DNA from: a bacterium
GTDB lineage: Bacteria; Armatimonadota; Zipacnadia; Zipacnadales; Zipacnadaceae
Assembly: GCA_030603495.1 (NCBI GenBank)
Contig: JAUVXR010000004.1
Span: 1 to 64,000, forward strand
Length of the DNA: 64,000 nucleotides
Reading direction: 5' to 3'
Made by a program: the position numbers and the translations under genes. The notes beneath the pieces were generated by a model. That model ran no database searches. It was given only the letters and a program-made list of their open reading frames with translations, and was not told the origin of the DNA. The first letter of the stretch is position 1. Each line of letters opens with the position of its first letter. Positions 50,453 to 58,650 of this stretch are shown here, in pieces.

Positions 50453-50736
50453 TCCTGGGTTTGGGGGAGTGGCCGGGGATCCCAGGGCCTGAGAGCATTA
50501 GGCGAAAGCCCCAGCCCCTCCCCACATCAACTACACAGCAGCTTCAGCCGATGCCTTACTGCCTCTCTGCTGCTGTCCAATACGTTCTTGCATATCCTGT
50601 GCGAAGTCCCCCACCGGGCAAGTCGGTCTGCCATAACCGCTCAGGCCAGGGGACGCCGACTTCTTATTCTGCCGTTGCATTCTTCCTCTCATCCACCGCC
50701 GCTACCGTCTGCTCCTCGCCCTCTCGCAGCACCCAC

Positions 50737-51243
50737 TCAATCCCTCCAACGTCTGAGATGCGCTTCGCACTCATCTGCAGGAAGGCGAGCTCCCCGGCTT
50801 ATCATCATCTCCAGGCTTTCGGCTGCCCGGAGCCGATGTATGAGGCTGTGCTCAATAAGCTCTTCCAGCAACCACAGTATGCCAGAAACGTCTACTCCCT
50901 CTGCCTCAGCGGCATCTCGCAGATCGCCGTCCCCGGTCACAAGCTGTGTAGACATCAGCCGGGCATGCAGCAGTGCGTGTAGGTCAGCATTTCCTGGCTT
51001 TGGGTGCTTTCTTCTTAGCTTCTGCACCTCGAGTTCATCTTCTGGACTGCTCACCACAACCGTCAAGCCCAAGCCTCGTATCTGAGTTTCCAGGGGGCAA
51101 CCCAGTTCGGCAACGACTACGTCCGGAGTTACGAAGTCGTGTGGCAAGAGGAATGCCTCAAGAACGAGTCCCCCGTGGTCAAGCTGGATCCAAATGTTGG
51201 CATCGGTTACTATCCTCAGCCCTCTTTGCGCCCTTCTGGCCAT
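50737..51243 (-). CDS. PIN-domain putative toxin
   Basis: IVTDANIWIQLDHGG...GNADLHALLHARLMSTQLVTGDGDLRDAAEAEGV acidic PIN-like residues; overlaps the upstream gene by 28 nt. Confidence 0.7.
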   Translation of the reverse strand: MARRAQRGLRIVTDANIWIQLDHGGLVLEAFLLPHDFVTPDVVVAELGCPLETQIRGLGLTVVVSSPEDELEVQKLRRKHPKPGNADLHALLHARLMSTQLVTGDGDLRDAAEAEGVDVSGILWLLEELIEHSLIHRLRAAESLEMMISRGARLPADECEAHLRRWRD

Positions 51244-52286
51244 CCCATCTCGCCGTAGACTTCGATCAATGGTTTGTTCAAGAAATCAGCCGCCCGTGAG
51301 ACCGAAATACGGTCTTCGGCGACAGCTCGATGGACAAGACGCTCCAGCCGCCCGGTGTGTTCGCAGGGCACTTGCTCACCAGGCTCTCTCAGTTTCCACC
51401 CTTTGTCTTTAAACAGTTTCTGCACGCTGCAGTGCTGTTGGACAGTAACAATCCCCAGTTCGCTCAGCCGATGCATCCAAGCCTGTATACTCAGGCCCCA
51501 TTTGTGCTTCAATGAGTGTAGCTCATCGAAGGTTATGGTTGTACGCCTGCTTCCGATCTCGCGAAGAACCGCTGGCCGAGGGACAAGGAATGCGCCGGCA
51601 AACCTGTGAGCCGCCGCCTCATCATCAACATCTTCGTCAACGGTGAGCAACAGATGCCCGAGTTCGTGCGCTAGGTTAAACCGTTGGCGGTCGCCAGGAA
51701 GGTCATCGGTCATTCTACTGGCTACCACTGGTATTGTCTCATTCGCCCAACAGGAGAACCCACTAACCTTGGCGTGGGCCTCTGGCAATAGGACAACCTT
51801 GACGCCCTGATCCTCCAGCACCTCGGCAAGATTCGCGATCGGGTCCTCCCCCAGCCCCCATTCTGCCCTCAGATCTTCTGCGACCTGTTCCACACCCTCC
51901 AACGTGCGAACAGGAGTCCGAGAGGCCTTGGGTATGGAGAAGCTAGCAACGTCCCCCGGCTCGAAGACCTCCTCCACGGCCAGATATCGTTCCATCAGTC
52001 CGATGATCTGGTTCTCTGTAGCCTGCTGCGCCTTCTTCGACAGACGCGGCTCCTTCCGATATGCAGGACAGTGAAGCTTTACTGTGGTCGGCTTGAGAAA
52101 ATAATCATGCTTTACACCCAGGGCTGACGCCAGGCGAAGCAATACATCTGATCCAGGGACGGCTTTGTCCCTCTCATACTTTGAGATTGACATCGCCGAG
52201 AGCGGCGCTGCTGCTTGGGCAAGCTCGCGTTGGCTAAGACTCCTTGCATGCCTGGCCTGTTTGACGCGTTCTCCTATCGTCTGCAT
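51216..52286 (-). CDS. XRE HTH plus ImmA/IrrE-type metallopeptidase, putative antitoxin/regulator
   Basis: RVKQARHARSLSQRELAQAAAPLSAMSISKYERDKAVPG HTH; FNLAHELGHLLL zinc motif. Confidence 0.9.
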   Translation of the reverse strand: MQTIGERVKQARHARSLSQRELAQAAAPLSAMSISKYERDKAVPGSDVLLRLASALGVKHDYFLKPTTVKLHCPAYRKEPRLSKKAQQATENQIIGLMERYLAVEEVFEPGDVASFSIPKASRTPVRTLEGVEQVAEDLRAEWGLGEDPIANLAEVLEDQGVKVVLLPEAHAKVSGFSCWANETIPVVASRMTDDLPGDRQRFNLAHELGHLLLTVDEDVDDEAAAHRFAGAFLVPRPAVLREIGSRRTTITFDELHSLKHKWGLSIQAWMHRLSELGIVTVQQHCSVQKLFKDKGWKLREPGEQVPCEHTGRLERLVHRAVAEDRISVSRAADFLNKPLIEVYGEMGWPEGRKEG

Positions 52287-52309
52287 TTGTCATCGCCTCC
52301 CTTTCCGTA

Positions 52310-52345
52310 GTTTACAGTATACCAGAAATGTGGTAAAATGTAAAC
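52310..52345. promoter_or_regulatory. Palindromic operator candidate in the 52286/52383 divergent intergenic region
   Basis: GTTTACAGTATACCA gaaatg TGGTAAAATGTAAAC, 13/15 arm match; overlaps TTTACA and TAAAAT-like promoter elements. Confidence 0.7.
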
Positions 52346-52382
52346 CGAACAAGACACTTCATATCAGAAAGGAGATGCTAAC

Positions 52383-52469
52383 ATGGCGAAGAATCGGCCC
52401 GTCGGTGACGGACGCCGCCGTGGAGCCGTCAGAGGCCGGTCCCAGGCCGCGGGCTCCCTTAGCTCTTAA
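52383..52469 (+). pseudogene. Truncated copy of a short MAKNRPxGDGxRxGAVRxRSQ-type protein
   Basis: AGGAG RBS, ATG; MAKNRPVGDGRRRGAVRGRSQ then unrelated AAGSLSS*. Confidence 0.5.
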
Positions 52470-52916
52470 CTCGGCTATCTCAGCAGGCGTCGGGCCAGGC
52501 TTGTTATTGCGATCTGCTTCTTCTCTTGCTGTGGTCTTCGTTTCACTGCGGCTTCCTATTCTAGTCGCTATCGGGAGACGCCACTATCATCAGAGCGTCT
52601 AAGTCTTCCTGCTAGCAATTCCCCTCCACCTCTTTCCGGTCCAAAACAGTCGATCTACCCCAAGCCCTTACCTATCCCTAGAAAACTGCTCTACGACCTT
52701 ACATATGGCATCCCAACTCTTACGGTCGTTAGAGCGCAGGAACGCAGCCATATCAAGCAGTTTGTCGGTTGTGCTCGCGCCGGCATGGTCTTCTATTTGC
52801 GAAAGAAACTGAAAAGAATTATAGATAGTACCGCTGTGCCGGTGTACCGCTGTCATTCTTCCGTCTAATAGCCCCGATTTACCCCACCAACCCCATCCCT
52901 TGCGCTAACTTCCGCC

Positions 52917-53738
52917 CTACGGGCCTCCTGTGCGATTGGGGGCCACTTGCAGTCGCCGCAGCCGCGCGGCTAGCCCGAGCAGCCCTAGGCCGAATAGTGC
53001 GATCGTCCCGGGTTCAGGTACGGCTTCGGTGGCGATGTGTATTTCATCGATATACCAGGACCCGGGAGAAGAGAAAGTCCATGTTATAAGCTCAAATGCC
53101 GGACTTGGCACGATCTCTATGTACCAAGTATCACTTACCCAGCCATCGCCCAGCTCATCGCTAAATCGGAGTTCAGGCCCGTTCCACCGGTATGCCAGCT
53201 CTGGCCCGCCGATTAACTGGAGGTTCTGATGATATGTTCCACCTGGCGGGGGCCGCATAATGGTCTCAATCCAGATATGCTTTGGGAGTACATCTCTGGG
53301 GGAATTGGCGAAGTATAAATATATGTCGCCGGAGCCCTGATACTCGATGACGCCGGTACGACTGCTGCCCTTCGGGTCATCGCTATGCCAAACCGGGGCG
53401 GAGGGGTAAGCCACACTCAAACCATCGCTTCCCATTCCCCAAAATTCAGGGGGGTACAGACTATTGTGCAGGCTATCATCATCCCAGCCATGAATCTCGT
53501 AGTTGACACCAGGGATTAAATCCTTCCCCACGAAAAGAGTAGGATCCTCTGGCCAGGTGCTAGGATCGGTCGCGAAGTCAATCGTGGCATTGCGCGGGTA
53601 GGGGTAAGGGCTTTCCCACTCTCCGGGTGCGGTGCTGCTCTCGGGCGGGTGCACGAACACATCGGCGGCAACCAGGGTAGCCGAAAACGCCAGCAATAAC
53701 ACGCCGAGGATACGTGTTACTACTCGATAGCGGGACAT
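52917..53738 (-). CDS. PEP-CTERM sorting domain protein
   Basis: C-terminus VPEPGTIALFGLGLLGLAARLRRLQ; GGAGGG RBS before ATG 53738; signal peptide. Confidence 0.9.
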   Translation of the reverse strand: MSRYRVVTRILGVLLLAFSATLVAADVFVHPPESSTAPGEWESPYPYPRNATIDFATDPSTWPEDPTLFVGKDLIPGVNYEIHGWDDDSLHNSLYPPEFWGMGSDGLSVAYPSAPVWHSDDPKGSSRTGVIEYQGSGDIYLYFANSPRDVLPKHIWIETIMRPPPGGTYHQNLQLIGGPELAYRWNGPELRFSDELGDGWVSDTWYIEIVPSPAFELITWTFSSPGSWYIDEIHIATEAVPEPGTIALFGLGLLGLAARLRRLQVAPNRTGGP

Positions 53739-53816
53739 ATCCAGACCCTCCTTACCCATGCTAACCATTCCACCTGCTGGCTCGGAGCCACCCCCCAAAA
53801 AGCCGGCCTCGCGGTC

Positions 53817-53901
53817 TGCACCTAGCTGGTAGCCGGAGCTACTAGTTAGAAGACCATCGAAGCCGGCCTTACAAACGGCCGCTCCGGTCCAACTAGGTGC
53901 A
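53817..53901 (-). ncRNA. Candidate structured 5' leader of the PEP-CTERM gene
   Basis: Long interrupted inverted repeat: TGCACCTAGCTGGTAGCCGGAGC (53817-53839) / GCTCCGGTCCAACTAGGTGCA (53881-53901). Confidence 0.45.
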
Positions 53902-54264
53902 CCAGCAATTATAATATCAGACCTGAAGAAAAGCAACCTTCCACTGCTTCAACCGACGAATGAACAGCCACCGGATGAGGAAGATTGCTTCTTCGTAATG
54001 ATCACACCACAATAGAGAAGACTTATATGGGCGTCCATCCTCCTCTTCTGGCAGTCTGCCAAATGGGAACTCAGACTACCATTTGTTCTTTCAGGCGCTT
54101 TTCCAGACGACGCTCGGGTGAAAAGACACCCCATCCCCGCCGGCGCATACCCCCACTTGCCTCTGCTGCTTTCTTGTGTGTCACGCAGCCCACTGGCCAG
54201 TCGAACCTGCCCGCACCGATCCTGTCCCCTACTACCTAGTAGTACCTTGCATACACCCCTCGCG

Positions 54265-54320
54265 GAGCGTAAACTGTAAACAGAGCGTATACTTGTAAAC
54301 AGAGCGCAAACTGTATACAA
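54265..54320. repeat. Three tandem 18-19 bp repeats GAGCGTAAACTGTAAACA
   Basis: Units 54265-54282, 54283-54301, 54302-54320. Confidence 0.8.
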
Positions 54321-54388
54321 GGGCTTACCCAGTAGGTCCTTCTGGCATCTGTATGTGAAAGGCGAGAAGGGCGGCAATAGCCTGGGTG

Positions 54389-54610
54389 CTACCACCGGTA
54401 CCGGCGGCGTTCGGCAAAACGCTGCGCGGCAATGCGCTCGGGCGACAGAGCCGCCCGCGGGTCGGGCTCGACTGCGATAACGCGAATGCCCGCTCCCTCT
54501 GGGCTAGGGACATTGGGCGCAGCCGCCCGAGCCTCACCATCGAACGTGAAGGTTATCTCACCGCGAATCGGCAGGTCAGCCAGAGCTCTGCACCCTCCTC
54601 CGTAGTCCAT
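54389..54610 (-). pseudogene. Terminase large-subunit C-terminal tail fragment
   Basis: ITFTFDGEARAAAPNVPSPEGAGIRVIAVEPDPRAALSPERIAAQRFAERR parallels the TerL tail FSFSFDGDP...YPAGTAGVHVIEEAAIPQPELVNVNPEELAKKRFAQAR. Confidence 0.55.
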
Positions 54611-55118
54611 ACGTGCTCCAGTAACTAATCATCTCCCCGGGCGAGGAAAGCGATTCCCCTACGATCCTCCCTGTCTGCACTCTCGTTTCTGGCCGATAAT
54701 CGATGTTGAGATCACCCCTCTCTTAGTCATGTCCCGGAGACATGAGTCAGAAACGAGCGCGGTTTTCCCCGGTGCGGAGTTTCGCAGACATTTTAGCGGA
54801 AGGCTACTAGAGAATGGTCAGTTGACAGGCTCAGAGGGCTATGCTACAGTAATTCTATTCTGCTGGGGTCAATGCGCCGTCGGCGCACACAACGGCCACG
54901 GCAGAATACCCACCCAGGGCAGGCCAGCTCCTCGGAGTTGGTCTGTTCTGCTGCTGGGGGGAGGCGAAACGCTCAGCGCATCAGTCGACGGCTGACGAAG
55001 CAGAGACTGACAGCTACTATGATCGAAAGTAAGAGTCCGGCTGCGAGCGCCATTTGCTCACCACCTTTTCTTCGGCTTAGACTTGCTGCTGCTATTGCGC
55101 CGCCTTTCGAGCTGCGTT

Positions 55119-56753
55119 TCATCGTCCCCAGTTCCACCCTTGCCCGGGCAACTGACCTTTGCGCGCCTGGGCGAACCGCTTTTTGGCGAGTTCTTCTGGG
55201 TTTACATTTACTAACTCCGGCTGCGGAATTGCAGCCTCTTCGATCACGTGGACGCCGGCAGTGCCAGCCGGATATCGCTCCTGTGGGGTCTGCGTCCGCA
55301 CCTTGCCATCGCTCCCGATGATGGTAGTAGGATCACCATCAAATGAGAACGAGAAGCCCCCGCTATCGGGTTGGCTGTCGGCTGCCTCAGTGCCCCATGC
55401 GGCCGAGTAGACGCTATCATCATGCCCCCGCTGCGAACCGAACTTCAGCATATTGCCACTCTCGGCATCATACTGAAAGTTGATCAGTTGCTCTTTGAAC
55501 AATTGGAATCTGTTGGAGAAGGCGATGCGTCCCTCGACGAAGAGCCTCGCCAACCGCGAGAACAAGCCCTGCTGCCTCTGAGCACTCGGACTTTCCAGCG
55601 TTGCCCCCCGGCATTTGTCCACGATGTCGGAGCAATTGTACGCTTCGAAATGCAGCGCATCGGGTTGCCCGAAGATCTCTCGCGTCCGGCGGTCACATGC
55701 CAGGATCTCGGCCTCTGCCCCAGTGGGCAAAATCTCCTGGCCGACAACCCGAAATAGCGCCTCACCTTCCGGCGGCGTGAACCTTGCTACAACCGTCCAG
55801 ATCGTCTTGTCGCCCGAAGCTGAGACGCCTGCCCTGTCCAGCCCCACGCCAATTGAACAGTACCCCCAGCCCCAGGCCGCCTTGAGCTCCTCCCACTGTT
55901 CGCGAGTCCGCGGCGGCTCGAAGTCAATCGCGGCCGCCTCGACGTCCTCGGCACTGATCAATCCCAGTCCCGTCTGGCCCCAGCGGTTGCGCCATAGATA
56001 ATCATATTGCCCGCTGAGCAATTCGGCCTTCGCCTCAGCCGCCAACCGCTTCCCCCACGGCGTCGACACATGATCCCGATAGTCAAACAGAATATGCTTT
56101 GCCTTCGCATTGTAGAGCCGCCAGAGTGGGTTGGCATCTATCGGTGCGCCCGCCTGCGAAGAGATCACTACCTGCGCGTCCAGAGCCTCAGTCTGCTGGC
56201 TGGCGTACAAGTAGCACTGCCCATTGTCTTCCGAGGCATGGAGTTCGTCCACGCAGATCAGGTCAAACTGGATCCCCTGGATCGTCCGATGGTTGGCGGG
56301 GTAAACCCTCGCTGTATTCCCTAGCTCAGGCATGCTCAGCTCGTGCGCCCGGAACGAGTCCTCAGTCACATAGTCGGCCAATGCCGGGCTGTCCCGATAG
56401 ATAGAGACCAGCATGTCGAAGACGTTGCTCTGCGCCTGCAAAGCTGAGTTCGCAATGATCCCCACGTGCTGACCCTCAAAACAAGCCAATCTCCAGGCCG
56501 CTATAATTGCAGATGAACTGCTCTTCCCCTCGCGTTTGGGCCATGATGCTACCACTACCCGATACACAAAGTTCCCCCGCTTGTTCCGCTTCGTCGCCTT
56601 CCTCAGCCACGCCTTCTGATGGGGCGTGAACTTCACCAGCCCCACTTCACCAGTCTCCGGACTCCTCAGATATACATTCGCCTCTGCCCACGCAACTACG
56701 TCATTCCTCCAATTCTTCTGCTTCTTGCTCATTGAGCTTTCGCCTCCTCTCAC
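55119..56753 (-). CDS. Phage terminase large subunit
   Basis: VVASWPKREGKSSSSAIIAAWRLA (Walker A-like), FDLICVDELHASED, GVGLDRAGVSASGDKT. Confidence 0.85.
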   Translation of the reverse strand: MRGGESSMSKKQKNWRNDVVAWAEANVYLRSPETGEVGLVKFTPHQKAWLRKATKRNKRGNFVYRVVVASWPKREGKSSSSAIIAAWRLACFEGQHVGIIANSALQAQSNVFDMLVSIYRDSPALADYVTEDSFRAHELSMPELGNTARVYPANHRTIQGIQFDLICVDELHASEDNGQCYLYASQQTEALDAQVVISSQAGAPIDANPLWRLYNAKAKHILFDYRDHVSTPWGKRLAAEAKAELLSGQYDYLWRNRWGQTGLGLISAEDVEAAAIDFEPPRTREQWEELKAAWGWGYCSIGVGLDRAGVSASGDKTIWTVVARFTPPEGEALFRVVGQEILPTGAEAEILACDRRTREIFGQPDALHFEAYNCSDIVDKCRGATLESPSAQRQQGLFSRLARLFVEGRIAFSNRFQLFKEQLINFQYDAESGNMLKFGSQRGHDDSVYSAAWGTEAADSQPDSGGFSFSFDGDPTTIIGSDGKVRTQTPQERYPAGTAGVHVIEEAAIPQPELVNVNPEELAKKRFAQARKGQLPGQGWNWGR

Positions 56754-57276
56754 GGTCCTCCCTGTGCTCGTCCAGCACAGCGGCGATCACTGGACTCAGG
56801 GGCTTCCCAGACGCCCCCAACTTCTGCCGGGCCGCCGGATTCAACCCCAACCTGTCCGACAGCCTGGCTAGATGGCTGGCATATGTTATTCGTCGATGGA
56901 GGATGGGTGTGAGATCTGGACCCTTCTTTGTGGTCTGAAACATCCCCGTTTCGGTTACATAGCGGTCGATTATTTGGAGCATAATAGCCATTTTGACATA
57001 CTCGCAGACTAGCGCGAAGTCCTGCACCGGGTCCACTTGCGGAAGGTCGAGAATCTGTCTGAGCAGATACCTCTGGGCCTCCGCCGCCGGTCGGCAGATT
57101 GCCCCCTCGGCAGAATCATATTCCGGGCATCGTTCCCGTAGCACACACCGATTGCACAAGGGCAATAGCCCCAGGCCCTGACCATCTGTATTCTCCAAAT
57201 ATCGGTAGGCTTGGTGCTTTAGTGGCGCTACTTCTCCAGGCAGTAGATTCTCCGGTGTACCTCTCGGGTTTGCCAC
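56701..57276 (-). CDS. Putative terminase small subunit with Cys cluster
   Basis: Overlaps the TerL start; CNRCVLRERCPEY; helical C-terminal half. Confidence 0.55.
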   Translation of the reverse strand: MANPRGTPENLLPGEVAPLKHQAYRYLENTDGQGLGLLPLCNRCVLRERCPEYDSAEGAICRPAAEAQRYLLRQILDLPQVDPVQDFALVCEYVKMAIMLQIIDRYVTETGMFQTTKKGPDLTPILHRRITYASHLARLSDRLGLNPAARQKLGASGKPLSPVIAAVLDEHREDRERRRKLNEQEAEELEE

Positions 57277-57370
57277 GATGGTCTCCTCCTAATACACAGG
57301 CGGCTGGGAGCAGTCTCCTCCCAAACCGCCTGATTAGCCTTGCGGCAGATTGTGCTAGCAATCTAGCTCG

Positions 57371-58054
57371 TCAATCTTCAATCAACGCATCCATCGCCTC
57401 TGCGACTCTCCACGGGTGCACATGAGCATACCGCTCGGTCATCCGGCTGTCACTATGCCCGGCCACATCCTGGACCAGCCGCAGATCAAGGGTCTTGTCG
57501 TATAGCGCGGTCAACGCCGAATGCCTAAGCATATGTGGATGCACGCGGCTCCGAATGCCCGCCTTCGCGCCCAGCCTCGCTACTAGTTGCCTGACATAGC
57601 GAGAGTTCAGTGGGCGACCTGGACGCAACTCCGTCTCGGCCTGGCCTTCAGTAAAGCCTTTCTCGCTAGGCTGGCCGTGAACGCACTTGCCTCTGCTGAT
57701 AGTGCAGAAGAGCTTGCGGCCTCTGATGCCCAGGCTCCTACGCTTCTCTGCCCACCGGTCCAAGGCCAGGCGAGTGGCTGCTGACAGCGGAATGCCTTGC
57801 CTTTCCCGATTCCCTTTGGTGGCTCGCCGGGGCAGTCGCAGCACCCATACCCTTACTTGCTTACCATTAGTTTCCCATGTCTCGCGGCAGATGTCGGCTG
57901 GCTCGACGTTGAGGGCCTCACCGCAGCGAATGCCCGTCTGACTCATAAGCTGGAGCAGCGCGTAGTTGCGAGCACCGCTCGGGGTCCGTGTGTTGATCTG
58001 ATTAAGCAGACTGTCTAGTTCTGCAGTTTCCAGCACTGGGGTTCGTTCAATCAT
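57371..58054 (-). CDS. Tyrosine recombinase/integrase
   Basis: LLQLMSQTGIRCGEALNV, VHPHMLRHSALTALYDKTLDLRLVQDVAGHSDSRMTERYAH. Confidence 0.93.
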   Translation of the reverse strand: MIERTPVLETAELDSLLNQINTRTPSGARNYALLQLMSQTGIRCGEALNVEPADICRETWETNGKQVRVWVLRLPRRATKGNRERQGIPLSAATRLALDRWAEKRRSLGIRGRKLFCTISRGKCVHGQPSEKGFTEGQAETELRPGRPLNSRYVRQLVARLGAKAGIRSRVHPHMLRHSALTALYDKTLDLRLVQDVAGHSDSRMTERYAHVHPWRVAEAMDALIED

Positions 58055-58650
58055 CAGTCTGCCTTTCGTTTTGATATAGCTACCACAAAGCCTTGTTTCT
58101 GGTAGTATATACTATACAGGCGGACTTGTCAAGTGCTTGATTACAGTTTTCGGTAGCAAATACAACATTCTATCTTGGGCCAAATCGGTTTTGAGAGTAC
58201 GCTCTTACCAGTGCTGAAAGGGCAGGGAACGCTTACATCGATGGTCAATACAGGGAATTGAGGGGCTATTGGGGCTAGCTTAGACTGGGAAGGTGAGCTG
58301 ATTGTGAAAAGAGGTAGCAAATATGCGTAGTAGCGGTGCCAAAGGCCGTCTGGCGGGAACACGCCGTTGGCGCGGTTTTCGGACCCGTCTGGGAGGGTAG
58401 TGTTCATTGTCAGACCAGACTCTCGGGACTTCCACCGGTGTCCTTCGGGTGCTTGTTTATCAACCATCGGCTGCCGCGCGGGCCTGGCGGACACGTGCCC
58501 ATTGGCAAGCGGGCCCGGGGCGGATATCACTCGCAATCATGGGTTCGCTGGCACGAATCGCAGGGACTCAGCAGAGTAGTCTCTGTTTTGGGGTCCACTT
58601 GCGAGAAGGCTGATCGGGGCGCACCGCGAATAGTAATATGCGAGGAGACG

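Noticed and set aside
53740-53940. Canonical c-di-GMP-I riboswitch upstream of the PEP-CTERM gene
   Set aside because: Core conserved strings of that class (for example GACGCAAAGCC) were not found; kept only as a structured-leader candidate.
53949-54395. 148-aa minus-strand ORF
   Set aside because: Low-complexity, no RBS or homology hints; lies in junk-like DNA between the leader and the terminase fragment.
58336-58650. N-terminal extension of the 809-aa ORF
   Set aside because: The segment overlaps the repeat-rich intergenic region; a good RBS precedes ATG 58651.
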